64,000 bases of DNA, from NCBI GenBank assembly GCA_964516135.1, contig CAZEWN010000019.1, positions 1 to 64,000 on the forward strand, written 5' to 3'. The stretch is from 34-65-8 sp964516135. GTDB taxonomy: Bacteria; Pseudomonadota; Alphaproteobacteria; Sphingomonadales; Sphingomonadaceae. The notes below the pieces were generated by a model. That model saw only the letters and a program-made list of their open reading frames with translations. It was not told where the DNA came from and made no database searches. Each line of letters starts with the position of its first letter. The first letter of the stretch is position 1. This document shows, one piece after another, positions 36,752-44,943 of this stretch. Made by a program: the position numbers and the translations under genes.

Positions 36752-37525
36752 ATGACATGCGACCTCTCTGGCGACCTCTCTGGCGATTTCTCCGGGCGCA
36801 GCGTGCTCGTCACGGGCGCGGCTTCGGGAATTGGCGCGGCCAGCGCCCGGTGGCTGGCTGATCGCGGCGCGTCCCGGCTGGTGCTGGTGGACCGCGACGC
36901 GGCGGCGCTCGATGCGCTGGATTGCGAGGGCGTGCGACTGGCCGGCGACGTCGCCGATCCCGCGCTGGCGGAGCGGATCGAGCAGGCCGGACCATTCAAC
37001 CATGCCGTCATCAACGCCGGGATCGCCGCCGGGGGGCCGATCGCCCAATGCGAGTTCGACGACTGGCGGCGGGTCATGGCGGTCAACCTTGATGGCGCGT
37101 TCCTCTCGTTGCGCGCGGCGATGCGCGGCATCCCGGGCGCTGGCAGCGTGGTCATCACCGCGTCGGCCATTGCGTTCAAGGCGGAGCCGGGCACCGCGGC
37201 CTATGGCGTTTCCAAGGCGGCGCTGGTCCAGCTCGCCAAGGTCGCGGCGCGGGAGGGCGCGGCCCGCGGCCTCAGGGTCAACGCCATTGCGCCGGGCGGG
37301 GTCGACACGCCGATCTGGGACCAGACCCCGTTCTTCCAGGACCTCGTCACCGAGCACGGGGGCGACCGCGCCGCGGCGCTCGGCGCGATGGCCAGGATGG
37401 CGACCCCGTTGGGCCGCTATGCGACGGCGGACGAGATCGCCGGCCAGATCGGCTTTCTCCTGTCCGATGCCGCCGCCACGATCACCGGCACGGTGCTGGT
37501 GAGCGACGGGGGCTATTCGCTCTAG
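36752..37525 (+). CDS. Short-chain dehydrogenase/reductase (SDR)
   Basis: 257 aa. It has TGAASGIG cofactor motif, the VINAGIA region, Ser about 13 residues before the catalytic Tyr in TAAYGVSKAAL (YxxxK), and SDGGYSL at the end, so it is a classical SDR with NAD(P). The N-terminus repeats DLSG three times (DLSGDLSGDFSG), encoded by a 12-bp tandem duplication GCGACCTCTCTG. Substrate unknown. It begins 18 bases after the regulator and ends sharing CTAG 37522-37525 with the convergent folP. Confidence 0.92.
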   Translation: MTCDLSGDLSGDFSGRSVLVTGAASGIGAASARWLADRGASRLVLVDRDAAALDALDCEGVRLAGDVADPALAERIEQAGPFNHAVINAGIAAGGPIAQCEFDDWRRVMAVNLDGAFLSLRAAMRGIPGAGSVVITASAIAFKAEPGTAAYGVSKAALVQLAKVAAREGAARGLRVNAIAPGGVDTPIWDQTPFFQDLVTEHGGDRAAALGAMARMATPLGRYATADEIAGQIGFLLSDAAATITGTVLVSDGGYSL

Positions 37526-38634
37526 CCAGGCAGTTCGTCAAAATCGGTGAGCGCCGCGTCGCGCAGGCCGCGCCAGACGTTGCGCGCCTGGACAGTCGCC
37601 GCGACGTCGTGGACGCGCAGGATCTGCACGCCCGCATCCATCCCCGCCATGGCCAGCGCCACGCTGCCGCCAAGCCGCTCGTGCGCGGGCGCCTCGCCCG
37701 ACAGCGCGCCGATCATGCGTTTGCGGCTCGCGCCCAGCATCAGCGGCTGGCCGAGCGCGTGGAACAACGGCAGCGCATTGATCAGCGCGAGATTCTCGGC
37801 GAGCGACTTGCCGAAGCCGATCCCCGGGTCGAGCACGATGCGCGCGCGCGAGATGCCCGCCGCCACCGCCGCATCGCGCCGTTCGCGCAAGCCGTCGAAC
37901 ACGTCGAACACCACGCTGTCGTAGTCGCCGCCCGCATGGAGGTCGGCCCCATCGCCCGGAGCATGCATCAGCACAACCGGGCATCCGGCGCGCGCAACCA
38001 GCTCCGCACTACGCGGATCATGACGCAAGGCGGACACGTCGTTGACCATGTGCGCGCCCGCCCCCAGCGCCGCCTCCATCACGCTGGCGCGGCGCGTGTC
38101 GACGCTGATCGCGGCGCCCATCGCGGCGCAAAACTCGACCGCCGGGACGACGCGCTTCACCTCGTCCCCTTCCCACACCGCCGCCGCACCGGGCCGCGTG
38201 CTCTCGCCACCGATGTCGACCAGCGCGGCGCCGGCTTCCAGCATCAGCGCCGCCTGTTCGCGCGCTGCTGCCGGATCGTCGAGGAAGGCACCGCCGTCGG
38301 AGAAGCTGTCGGGCGTCACGTTGAGGATGCCGGCCACCTGCGGCTGGTCGAGCCGCACCACGCGCGCCCCCAGTTGCAGCGGCGGATGCGCCAGCGTGAG
38401 AAACGACCACTGCTCCTCCGCCTCGGCCGCTACGCTGTCGGGAAGCGCGCCGAGCACCCCGGCGATGGTGTCGGGCATGGCCAGCCAGCGTTCGACCACC
38501 ACGCCATCCCGGCGCAGGATCACGGCGAAGCGGCTGGCATAGACCATTCCGCCCGCCAGCCGGATCGCATTGCCATGCTCGCTCTGCGGCCCCGGCGCGA
38601 ACCCGACCGGGCGGATGTAGACGCGCTCGGTCAT
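37522..38634 (-). CDS. folP: Dihydropteroate synthase
   Basis: 370 aa. The DHPS core (from about residue 95) contains GILNVTPDSFSDGG (pterin/Mg site), DIGGESTRPGA, AISVDTRRASV, MVNDVSALRHDP, PVVLMHAPG, ILDPGIGFGKSLAEN and MLGASRKRMIG. It condenses p-aminobenzoate with dihydropterin pyrophosphate, the sulfonamide target. The typical enzyme is about 280 aa, so the first roughly 95 residues (PVGFAPGPQSEHGNAIRLAG.., ..RWLAMPDTIAGVLGALP) are an extra N-terminal module seen also in some alphaproteobacteria. Starts near repeats at 38666-38683. Confidence 0.95.
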   Translation of the reverse strand: MTERVYIRPVGFAPGPQSEHGNAIRLAGGMVYASRFAVILRRDGVVVERWLAMPDTIAGVLGALPDSVAAEAEEQWSFLTLAHPPLQLGARVVRLDQPQVAGILNVTPDSFSDGGAFLDDPAAAREQAALMLEAGAALVDIGGESTRPGAAAVWEGDEVKRVVPAVEFCAAMGAAISVDTRRASVMEAALGAGAHMVNDVSALRHDPRSAELVARAGCPVVLMHAPGDGADLHAGGDYDSVVFDVFDGLRERRDAAVAAGISRARIVLDPGIGFGKSLAENLALINALPLFHALGQPLMLGASRKRMIGALSGEAPAHERLGGSVALAMAGMDAGVQILRVHDVAATVQARNVWRGLRDAALTDFDELPG

Positions 38635-38665
38635 GGCCTCGCGCCGCCCTTCATGCGGCTGCTCG

Positions 38666-38683
38666 TGTCACACATGTCACACT
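38666..38683. promoter_or_regulatory. Tandem 9-bp repeat upstream of folP
   Basis: TGTCACACA and TGTCACACT stand head to tail (38666-38683), 32 bases upstream of the folP ATG (minus strand reading GTGTGACATGTGTGACA). The 198-base gap between folP and ccrM holds no gene that I can support. The repeat could be a regulator-binding site; no specific factor is assigned. Confidence 0.3.
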
Positions 38684-38832
38684 GTCCTGATGCGAAAAAT
38701 GCGGACCCCTCGCGAGCCCCGTGCAAGCCCCGCGCGAATGGCTGACGAAGCTGCGAAAAAAGGTGCGTGGTGCAAGCATCCAGCCAACCTATCCGTGACA
38801 TGGAATGTAGGACAGCGCGGAATAACGCCGCA

Positions 38833-39969
38833 TCAATCCTCCACGCTCAGCAGGTAGAGCTGCCGCGCGGCGTCGATCGGTTTGATCTCGCCGCCGGCTT
38901 CGTAATGCCAGAAGGCCCAGCCGTTGCAGCTTGGCGCGGCTTGCAGGTCCTTGCCAAGGCCGTGGATCGAGCCGGTCTGCTTGGCATGGATCAGCGAACC
39001 ATCGGCGCGCACCGTGGCGACCCAGCGGCGTTTCTTGTCGAACACCTCGGTGCCGGGCGGGATCAGGCCTGCCTCGACCAGTGCGCCGAACGCCACCTTG
39101 GGGGCCGCGCGGCCCGCCTGCATCGTGGTGAGCGCGCTTTCATCGAGCGGCAGTTCCTTGTCGATCCGCGCCAGCGCGGCCTCGCGATAAAGTCCCTCGC
39201 GCTCGCACCCGATCCACTGGCGACCCAGCCGCTTGGCGACCGCGCCGGTTGTGCCGGTGCCGAAGAACGGGTCGAGCACCACGTCGCCCCTCTCAGTGGT
39301 CGCCAGCAGCACGCGATAGAGCAGCGCTTCAGGCTTCTGCGTCGGGTGGACCTTGTGGCCGCCCTCCTTCAGCCGCTCGGCGCCGCCGCAAATGGGCAGT
39401 ACCCAGTCGCTCCGCATCTGCAGTTCGTCGTTCAGCGTCTTCATCGCGCGGTAATTGAAGTGGTATTTCGCCTTTTCGCCCTGGCTCGCCCAGATCAGCG
39501 TCTCGTGCGCGTTGGTGAAACGGGTGCCCTTGAAATTCGGCATCGGGTTGGACTTTCGCCACACCACGTCGTTGAGGATCCAGAACCCCAGGTCCTGCAG
39601 GATTGCGCCGACGCGAAAGATGTTGTGATAGCTGCCGATCACCCACAGTGCGCCGTCAGGCTTCAGAACGCGTCGCGCCTCCGCCAGCCATGCCCTTGTG
39701 AAATCGTCATAAGTCTTGAAGCTGTCGAACCTGTCCCAGTGGTCGGTGACGGCGTCGACATGGCTGCCGTCGGGCCGGTTGAGATCGCCGCCGAGCTGAA
39801 GGTTATAAGGCGGATCGGCGAAGACGAGGTCGATCGAAGCGTCGGGCAGACGGCGCATCGCCTCGACGCAGTCGCCCGCGAGGATCTGCCCCAGCGGCAG
39901 GTCCGGCATTGGCGCGATCGCCTTGGCAGCGCGCGCCGCGCGCATTCTCGTGGTCTCGATGACCCCCAT
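38833..39969 (-). CDS. ccrM: CcrM-type DNA adenine methyltransferase (GANTC)
   Basis: 378 aa from ATG 39967-39969, preceded by AGGGGA. Beta-class order: DPPYNLQLGGDLNRPDGSHV (motif IV) comes before the AdoMet motif DPFFGTGTTGAVAKRLG. Core signatures match CcrM: DHWDRFDSFKTYDDFTRAWL, FWILNDVVWRKSNPMPNFKG, HETLIWASQGEKAKYHFNY. An extra C-terminal domain of about 80 residues (GALVEAGLIPPGTEVFDKK..) is the conserved CcrM tail. CcrM in Caulobacter methylates GANTC late in the cell cycle. The upstream gap carries five GANTC sites, a CtrA-like element and a DnaA box. Confidence 0.96.
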   Translation of the reverse strand: MGVIETTRMRAARAAKAIAPMPDLPLGQILAGDCVEAMRRLPDASIDLVFADPPYNLQLGGDLNRPDGSHVDAVTDHWDRFDSFKTYDDFTRAWLAEARRVLKPDGALWVIGSYHNIFRVGAILQDLGFWILNDVVWRKSNPMPNFKGTRFTNAHETLIWASQGEKAKYHFNYRAMKTLNDELQMRSDWVLPICGGAERLKEGGHKVHPTQKPEALLYRVLLATTERGDVVLDPFFGTGTTGAVAKRLGRQWIGCEREGLYREAALARIDKELPLDESALTTMQAGRAAPKVAFGALVEAGLIPPGTEVFDKKRRWVATVRADGSLIHAKQTGSIHGLGKDLQAAPSCNGWAFWHYEAGGEIKPIDAARQLYLLSVED

Positions 39970-39989
39970 CACATTCCCCTGGTCCGTAG

Positions 39990-39998
39990 TTATCCACA
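39990..39998 (+). promoter_or_regulatory. Perfect DnaA box upstream of ccrM
   Basis: TTATCCACA at 39990-39998 matches the strongest DnaA consensus exactly. It is 21 bases upstream of the ccrM ATG on the minus strand, so within or near the core promoter or 5' leader. DnaA could therefore influence ccrM transcription. Confidence 0.55.
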
Positions 39999-40002
39999 GG
40001 GT

Positions 40003-40156
40003 GAGTCCAAGCGGACTCCGCGTCAAGCCAGGAAATGTAGCAGGTCATGGTTAACGCGGCGTCAACCATGAAAGAACGTAAAGAGGCCGCCACAAGATGT
40101 TGAGTCTCCGCCCGAATGATTGACTCGACATGATGCGGGTGTGGCGCGAAAGACTC
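40003..40156. promoter_or_regulatory. Five GANTC methylation sites and a CtrA-like element upstream of ccrM
   Basis: GANTC sites at 40003-40007 (GAGTC), 40014-40018 (GACTC), 40102-40106 (GAGTC), 40122-40126 (GACTC) and 40152-40156 (GACTC; inside the last codons of rnhB). Between them TTAA-CGCGGCG-TCAAC (40051-40066) differs by one base from the CtrA consensus TTAA-N7-TTAAC, and its reverse reads TTAACCAT. All lie in the gap of about 190 bases between rnhB and ccrM, the ccrM promoter region. In Caulobacter CtrA activates ccrM and GANTC methylation tunes cell-cycle promoters. Confidence 0.55.
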
Positions 40157-40160
40157 GCCG

Positions 40161-40784
40161 TCAAAGCAATTCCAGCTGCGCCACCGGGGCGAAGCTGCGG
40201 CGGTGGAGCGGGCTCGGGCCGTGGCGGCGCAGCGCCTCCAGGTGATCGGGCGTGGGATAGCCCTTGTTGCGTTCCCAGCCGTAACCGGGGTGCACGCGCG
40301 CCGCCTCCAGCATGATCCGGTCGCGCCATTCCTTGGCCACGATCGAGGCAGCGGAAATGGCGGGTTCGAGCGCGTCGCCGCCCACGACTGCGCGCGCGGG
40401 CCAGCGCCACCGTTCGTTGCGGCCATGGGGGGTGAGGTTGCCGTCGATGAGCGTTTCGACGGGGTCGCGGCCGAGCCGCTCGCACAGCCGCTCCACCGCC
40501 ATGGTCATCGCCAGCATCGTGGCGCCAAAGATGTTGCGTCGGTCGATTTCGTCGGGATCGACGACCGCGACCGCCCAGGCACAGCGGCGACGCACCGTCT
40601 GGTCGAGTTCGCCCCGGCGCCTGGGCGTGAGCTTTTTGGAATCGTCCAGTCCGACCGGCCGGGGCTTGCACAGGACCACTGCCGCTGCCACGACGGGGCC
40701 CGCCAGCGGACCGCGCCCGGCCTCGTCCACCCCCACGATCAGGGGGGCGGCACCAAGCCCTGTTTCAGGAGTTGCACAGAACAT
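40161..40784 (-). CDS. rnhB: Ribonuclease HII
   Basis: 207 aa from ATG 40782-40784. RNase HII motifs: VGVDEAGRGPLAGPVVAA (catalytic Asp and Glu), LDDSKKLTPRRRGEL, and DGNLTPHG with later AASIVAKEWRD. The enzyme removes ribonucleotides from DNA and RNA primers in RNA/DNA hybrids. The ATG overlaps the ATG of the divergent sugar dehydrogenase (bases 40782-40785, CATG), so each gene starts within the other's upstream sequence; no strong ribosome-binding site is visible for rnhB. A longer frame upstream is antisense to the dehydrogenase and is not believed. Confidence 0.95.
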   Translation of the reverse strand: MFCATPETGLGAAPLIVGVDEAGRGPLAGPVVAAAVVLCKPRPVGLDDSKKLTPRRRGELDQTVRRRCAWAVAVVDPDEIDRRNIFGATMLAMTMAVERLCERLGRDPVETLIDGNLTPHGRNERWRWPARAVVGGDALEPAISAASIVAKEWRDRIMLEAARVHPGYGWERNKGYPTPDHLEALRRHGPSPLHRRSFAPVAQLELL

Positions 40785-41988
40785 GACCAAGCGCCTGACC
40801 TTCAGCCTCGCCCTATCGCCCGTCGTCCTCGCGCTCGCAAGCTGCGGCTCGGGCGCCGCCGGGGATAGCGGCCAGGCCACCTCGACGCCCTCCCCCACGG
40901 GCAGCGGCACCGGCACCGGCGGAGCGGCCGTCACCACCAGTTTTCGCAGCGAGGCTTTCGGCACGTTCAACGAACCGTGGGCCGCCGCGTTTGCCCCCGG
41001 CACGCAGGTGCTGTTCGTGACCGAGAAGCGCGGGACGATCCGCTTCATCGACGTGGCCACGCAGCGGATGGGTACGGTGACCGGCGTTCCACAGGTGGAT
41101 TATGGCGGCCAGGGCGGATTGGGCGACATCGCCTTCCTGCCGGCCGAAGCGAGCGGCGCCCTCGGTCGGCGCACGATCTACCTCAGCTGGGCCGAGGCGG
41201 GCGATCCGGGCACCGATACCCGCGGCGCGGCACTCGGGCGGGGCACGCTCGTCTGCCAGGCAGACGCTTGCGCGATCGAGGGCCTGCGCGTGATCTGGCG
41301 CCAGCCCAAGGTGACGGGGCGCGGCCATTACGGCCATCGGATCGCGGTCAGCCCCGATGGGCAGCACCTCTATGTCTCGAGCAGCGACCGCCAGAAGATG
41401 ACGCCCGCACAGGACACCAGCAACAATATTGGCTCGATCGTGCGGCTCAACCTCGATGGTACGGTGGCGGCGGGCAACCCCCTGTCCGGTCAGTCCGGCC
41501 GCGCGCAGGACATCTGGTCCTGGGGTCATCGCAATGTGCTGGGGATGGATTTCGACGCGCAGGGCCGCCTGTGGGAAGTCGAGCATGGTCCAGCGGGCGG
41601 GGACGAGCTCAACCTGGTCGAACGGGGGGCGAACTATGGCTGGCCGGTGGTATCCGAAGGCGATCACTACGATGGCGAAGACATTCCGCCCCATTCCTCC
41701 CGGCCGGAATTCAGAGCGCCGGCAGTAAGCTGGACCCCGGTGATCGCGCCGGGCGATTTCCTGTTCTATCGCGGCGACCGGTTCCAGGGGTGGCAAGGCC
41801 AGGCGATCATTTCCACGATGAAGCCCAACGGGCTGGTCCGCGTGGCCATCAACGGCACGAGCGCGCGCGAGGTTGCTCGCCACCCGATGGACAACCGCAT
41901 TCGCGAAATCGTCGAAGGACCGGACGGTGCACTGTGGGCGCTCGAGGATGGTCCGGACGGCAGGTTGCTGCGCCTGACGCCGGGCTAG
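40783..41988 (+). CDS. PQQ-dependent sugar (aldose) dehydrogenase, lipoprotein
   Basis: 401 aa from ATG 40783, with CAGGAG 13 bases upstream. Signal peptide with lipobox (..VVLALASC) and a Ser/Thr/Gly/Pro linker precede a six-bladed propeller of the soluble glucose/sorbosone dehydrogenase family: EKRGTIRFIDV, GGQGGLGDIAFLP, GHYGHRIAVSPDGQHLYVSS, SWGHRNVLGMDFDAQGRLWE, HGPAGGDELNL and GANYGWPVVS. It probably oxidises sugars in the periplasm with PQQ; the actual cofactor and substrate need testing. No pqq genes are near. Confidence 0.9.
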   Translation: MTKRLTFSLALSPVVLALASCGSGAAGDSGQATSTPSPTGSGTGTGGAAVTTSFRSEAFGTFNEPWAAAFAPGTQVLFVTEKRGTIRFIDVATQRMGTVTGVPQVDYGGQGGLGDIAFLPAEASGALGRRTIYLSWAEAGDPGTDTRGAALGRGTLVCQADACAIEGLRVIWRQPKVTGRGHYGHRIAVSPDGQHLYVSSSDRQKMTPAQDTSNNIGSIVRLNLDGTVAAGNPLSGQSGRAQDIWSWGHRNVLGMDFDAQGRLWEVEHGPAGGDELNLVERGANYGWPVVSEGDHYDGEDIPPHSSRPEFRAPAVSWTPVIAPGDFLFYRGDRFQGWQGQAIISTMKPNGLVRVAINGTSAREVARHPMDNRIREIVEGPDGALWALEDGPDGRLLRLTPG

Positions 41989-42048
41989 GCCCGGCCCAAG
42001 GCGAAATTCGTCGACAGGCACGGGGCGCGCTCCTAAGCGGCGCGCCCT

Positions 42049-42567
42049 ATGCCAACGCTCGTTCCCCTTGCCGAAATCGCCGAGCCCGATGTGGAGACAC
42101 TGCTCGACCAGGCGTTCGGTACAGACCGGCATGCGCGCACCGCCTACCGCATCCGTAACGGGACCGCATGGTTGCGGGGCACGAGCTTCGCCGCGCTTGA
42201 CGACGACGATTGGCTGATCGGCACGATCCAGTGCTGGCCGGTGGCATTGACGGATCCGGGCGGCCGGGCGCATCCGCTGATCATGGTCGGGCCAGTCGCG
42301 GTCCTGCCCGAACAGCAGGGCGAGGGGTACGGCAAGGCGCTGATGCTGGCCGCTTTGCGGGCGATCGACGCGGCCGACGCGCCGCTGCCCCAGGTGATGA
42401 TCGGCGATCCCGAATATTACGGGCGCTTCTTCGGCTTCGATGCCGCGCCGGCGGCGGGCTGGCGCTGCCCCGGCCCCTACGATCAGCGCCGGTTGCTGGC
42501 GCGCGCGGTGAACCCCGCCGTGCTCCCAGGCGAGGGGATGCTGGGGCCATGGGTTGCCACCCCTTGA
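42049..42567 (+). CDS. GNAT-family N-acetyltransferase
   Basis: 172 aa. The acetyl-CoA binding motif is VGPVAVLPEQQGEGYGKAL (Q-x-x-G-x-G/A), followed by GDPEYYGRFFGFDAAP, in the YhbS-like branch. It transfers an acetyl group to an unknown amine or protein. It is separated by 60 bases from the sugar dehydrogenase and 34 bases from the DUF1285 gene. Confidence 0.88.
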   Translation: MPTLVPLAEIAEPDVETLLDQAFGTDRHARTAYRIRNGTAWLRGTSFAALDDDDWLIGTIQCWPVALTDPGGRAHPLIMVGPVAVLPEQQGEGYGKALMLAALRAIDAADAPLPQVMIGDPEYYGRFFGFDAAPAAGWRCPGPYDQRRLLARAVNPAVLPGEGMLGPWVATP

Positions 42568-42601
42568 GGGCACCGGGCTATTCTGCCAACGCGGTGGCAC
42601 C

Positions 42602-43150
42602 ATGCCTTACGAGCCGCCGCCCGAACTCGCCGCGTTGACCCTGGCCGAAATTGCCGCGCAGGTGGCGGCGCGCAAGCTTCCGCCAATTGAACAATGGACC
42701 CCCGCGCGCGATGGCGACAGCCATATGCGGATCACCGCCGACGGAACCTGGCTGCACGAAGGCAGCCCGATCACCCGCACCGCGATGGTGCGCGCCTTTT
42801 CCAGCCTGCTGACGCGCGATGCCGACGGGGCACATTGGCTCGTCACCCCGCACGAACGGCTGGCGATCGCCGTGGATGATGCGGCCTTCATCGCGGTCGA
42901 CGCGGTCCGCAAGGGCGGCGGGATCGCCTTTCGCCTCAATACCGACGATCTCGTTGTCGCGGGGGCCGACCACCCCCTGCGCGCCACCGGCAATACCGAA
43001 ACCCCCGCGCTCTATCTCGGCGTGCGCGGCGGGCTGGAGGCGCGGCTCAACCGCAGCACCTATGCCCAGCTCGCCGAAATCGCGCTGGCCGAGGGCGAGG
43101 ACTGGAGCGTGACCAGCATGAGCGCCCGTTTCTCGCTGATCCCGGAATGA
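42602..43150 (+). CDS. DUF1285 protein
   Basis: 182 aa from ATG 42602. The N-terminal half has LPPIEQWTPARDGDSHMRI and GTWLHEGSPITRTAMVRAFSS, with LVTPHERLAIAVDDAAF following, matching DUF1285. Its function is unknown. The TGA overlaps the ATG of the Nudix gene (43147-43150), and with the CCA transferase these three form a coupled set that I recall as conserved in alphaproteobacteria. Confidence 0.9.
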   Translation: MPYEPPPELAALTLAEIAAQVAARKLPPIEQWTPARDGDSHMRITADGTWLHEGSPITRTAMVRAFSSLLTRDADGAHWLVTPHERLAIAVDDAAFIAVDAVRKGGGIAFRLNTDDLVVAGADHPLRATGNTETPALYLGVRGGLEARLNRSTYAQLAEIALAEGEDWSVTSMSARFSLIPE

Positions 43151-43752
43151 GCGCGCTGTTCGACCGGCTGAGCGATCTGTTCGAGCGCGGCCACCGTTCC
43201 GACATTCCCGACCTGATGACGGACGCCCGCTTTGCCGTGGCGGAGCGGACCGCCGATGCCGCGGTGCTGATCGCGGTGACCGACCGGCCCGATCCAGGCG
43301 TGATCCTGACCCAGCGCCCCGCCGGAATGCGAAGCCATCCCGGCCAGGTCGCCTTTCCCGGCGGCAAGATCGACCCGGGCGAGAACGCGGTTGCCGCTGC
43401 GCTGCGCGAGGCGCACGAGGAGCTGAGCCTCGATCCTGCCCGCGTGCGCGTGATCGGCGCGACGGACCGCTACCAGACCGGCACAGGATTCGATGTCACC
43501 CCCGTGCTCGGCGTCATCCCGGCCGACATGCCGCTGGTGCCCAACCCGGCCGAGGTCGAAAGCTGGTTCGAGGCACCGCTGCGCCTGATGCTCGAACGGG
43601 AGCATTGGTCGGAACATGAGGTGTTCTGGAACGGCGCGATGCGGCGCTATCTCGAATATCACCACGAGGGATTCCGCATCTGGGGCGTGACTGCCGCGAT
43701 CATTGCCAATCTCGCGCGCCGGATCGAGATCGCGGAGCTGTTCGATGCGTGA
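43147..43752 (+). CDS. Nudix CoA pyrophosphatase-like hydrolase
   Basis: 201 aa. SHPGQVAFPGGKIDPGENAV followed by AAALREAHEEL is the Nudix box (G-x5-E-x7-REUxEExGU, shortened at the end), with the upstream QRPAGMRSHPGQ of the UPF0035 CoA-hydrolase group (NudL/Nudt7 type). It would split coenzyme A or related nucleotides. It overlaps both neighbours (4 bases with DUF1285, 8 bases with the CCA gene). Confidence 0.92.
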   Translation: MSALFDRLSDLFERGHRSDIPDLMTDARFAVAERTADAAVLIAVTDRPDPGVILTQRPAGMRSHPGQVAFPGGKIDPGENAVAAALREAHEELSLDPARVRVIGATDRYQTGTGFDVTPVLGVIPADMPLVPNPAEVESWFEAPLRLMLEREHWSEHEVFWNGAMRRYLEYHHEGFRIWGVTAAIIANLARRIEIAELFDA

Positions 43753-44923
43753 AACCCTGCCGCTCGCGCCGTGGACCCAGCGGCACGACCTGGCCGCGCT
43801 GGTCGCCGCGCTGGGCCGCGGGAACCTACGCTGGGTCGGGGGCGCAGTACGCGACACCGTGCTGGGCCATCCGGTCAAGGACATCGACGCGGCTACCCCG
43901 CTCCATCCCGATGCCGTGATCGAACGCTGCGACGCGGCGGGCATCCGCACGGTCCCGACGGGTATCGAACACGGCACCGTCACCGCCCTGCTGCCCGGCG
44001 GCAATGTCGAGGTGACAACGCTGCGCCATGACGTCTCGACCGACGGCCGCCGTGCCACCGTGGCTTTCGCCAGCGACTGGCGTGACGATGCCGCACGGCG
44101 CGATTTCACCATCAACGCGCTTTATGTCGATCCGCATTCGCTGGAGATTTTCGACTGGTTCGGCGGCCTTGACGACCTTGCCGCGCAGCGGGTGCGCTTT
44201 ATCGGCGACGCGCGCCAGCGGATCCGCGAAGATCATTTGCGGATCCTGCGCTATTTCCGCTTCCAGGCCCGTTTCGGTGCCGATCTGGACGATGATGCGG
44301 AATCCGCCTGCGCCGAATTCGCGCCGATGCTCAAGGGCCTGTCGCGCGAGCGGGTCGGGTGGGAACTGCTCAACCTGCTTGCCCTGCCCCACCCCGGCGA
44401 AACGGTCGCGCGGATGCGCGCGCTGGGCGTGCTGCGCGAAGTCCTGCCGGAAAGCGGGGCACGCGAGATCGAGGCACTGCGCGGGCTGATCGCCGCCGAA
44501 GCCCGCGCGGGCATGGCGCCCGATCCGCTGCGCCGCCTCGCCGCGCTGCTGCCCGCGCTGGCCCCGGTTGCGGAGACCGTCGCGGCGCGACTGCGCCTTT
44601 CCCGAGCGCAGCGTGCGCGGCTCGCTTGCGTGGCCGCGCGTGGCGACGGGGCCGAGGCCAACCCGCGCGCGCTCGCTTATCGGGAGGGGATCGACTGCGC
44701 GCGCGATCGCCTGTTGCTGGCGGGTTTGGATCCCGCTCCGCTCTTGAGGTGGGACGTGCCGCAACTTCCGCTCAAGGGCGGCGAAATCGTGGCGCGCGGC
44801 ATTGACGCCGGGCCGGAAGTCGCGCGCATCCTCAGGGCGATCGAGGAACGCTGGATCGCCGAGGGCTTTCCCCCGCGCGACCGAGTGAGCCATATCCTAG
44901 ACGAACTGCTTTCGAGCGGTTGA
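43745..44923 (+). CDS. CCA tRNA nucleotidyltransferase / poly(A) polymerase family
   Basis: 392 aa from ATG 43745. The class II head domain begins RWVGGAVRDTVLGHPVKDID and the catalytic Asp pair follows, then RRDFTINALYVDP and FIGDARQRIREDHLRILRYF with the all-helical body. It adds or repairs the tRNA 3' CCA end, or polyadenylates RNA; the two activities cannot be separated by inspection. It ends a tightly coupled run with the DUF1285 and Nudix genes, and a 173-base gap follows. Confidence 0.93.
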   Translation: MRETLPLAPWTQRHDLAALVAALGRGNLRWVGGAVRDTVLGHPVKDIDAATPLHPDAVIERCDAAGIRTVPTGIEHGTVTALLPGGNVEVTTLRHDVSTDGRRATVAFASDWRDDAARRDFTINALYVDPHSLEIFDWFGGLDDLAAQRVRFIGDARQRIREDHLRILRYFRFQARFGADLDDDAESACAEFAPMLKGLSRERVGWELLNLLALPHPGETVARMRALGVLREVLPESGAREIEALRGLIAAEARAGMAPDPLRRLAALLPALAPVAETVAARLRLSRAQRARLACVAARGDGAEANPRALAYREGIDCARDRLLLAGLDPAPLLRWDVPQLPLKGGEIVARGIDAGPEVARILRAIEERWIAEGFPPRDRVSHILDELLSSG

Positions 44924-44943
44924 AACGGCTTCAGCCGGGGGTA

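Noticed and set aside
35195..37357. Minus-strand open frame of 720 aa
   Set aside because: Antisense to the regulator and SDR genes, which carry clear motifs; the composition is shadow-like.
40785..41060. Upstream extension of rnhB to 299 aa
   Set aside because: The extra 92 residues are antisense to the signal peptide and linker of the sugar dehydrogenase; RNase HII starts near MFCATPETG.
40813..42603. Minus-strand open frame of 596 aa
   Set aside because: Opposite the sugar dehydrogenase and GNAT genes; no recognisable domain.
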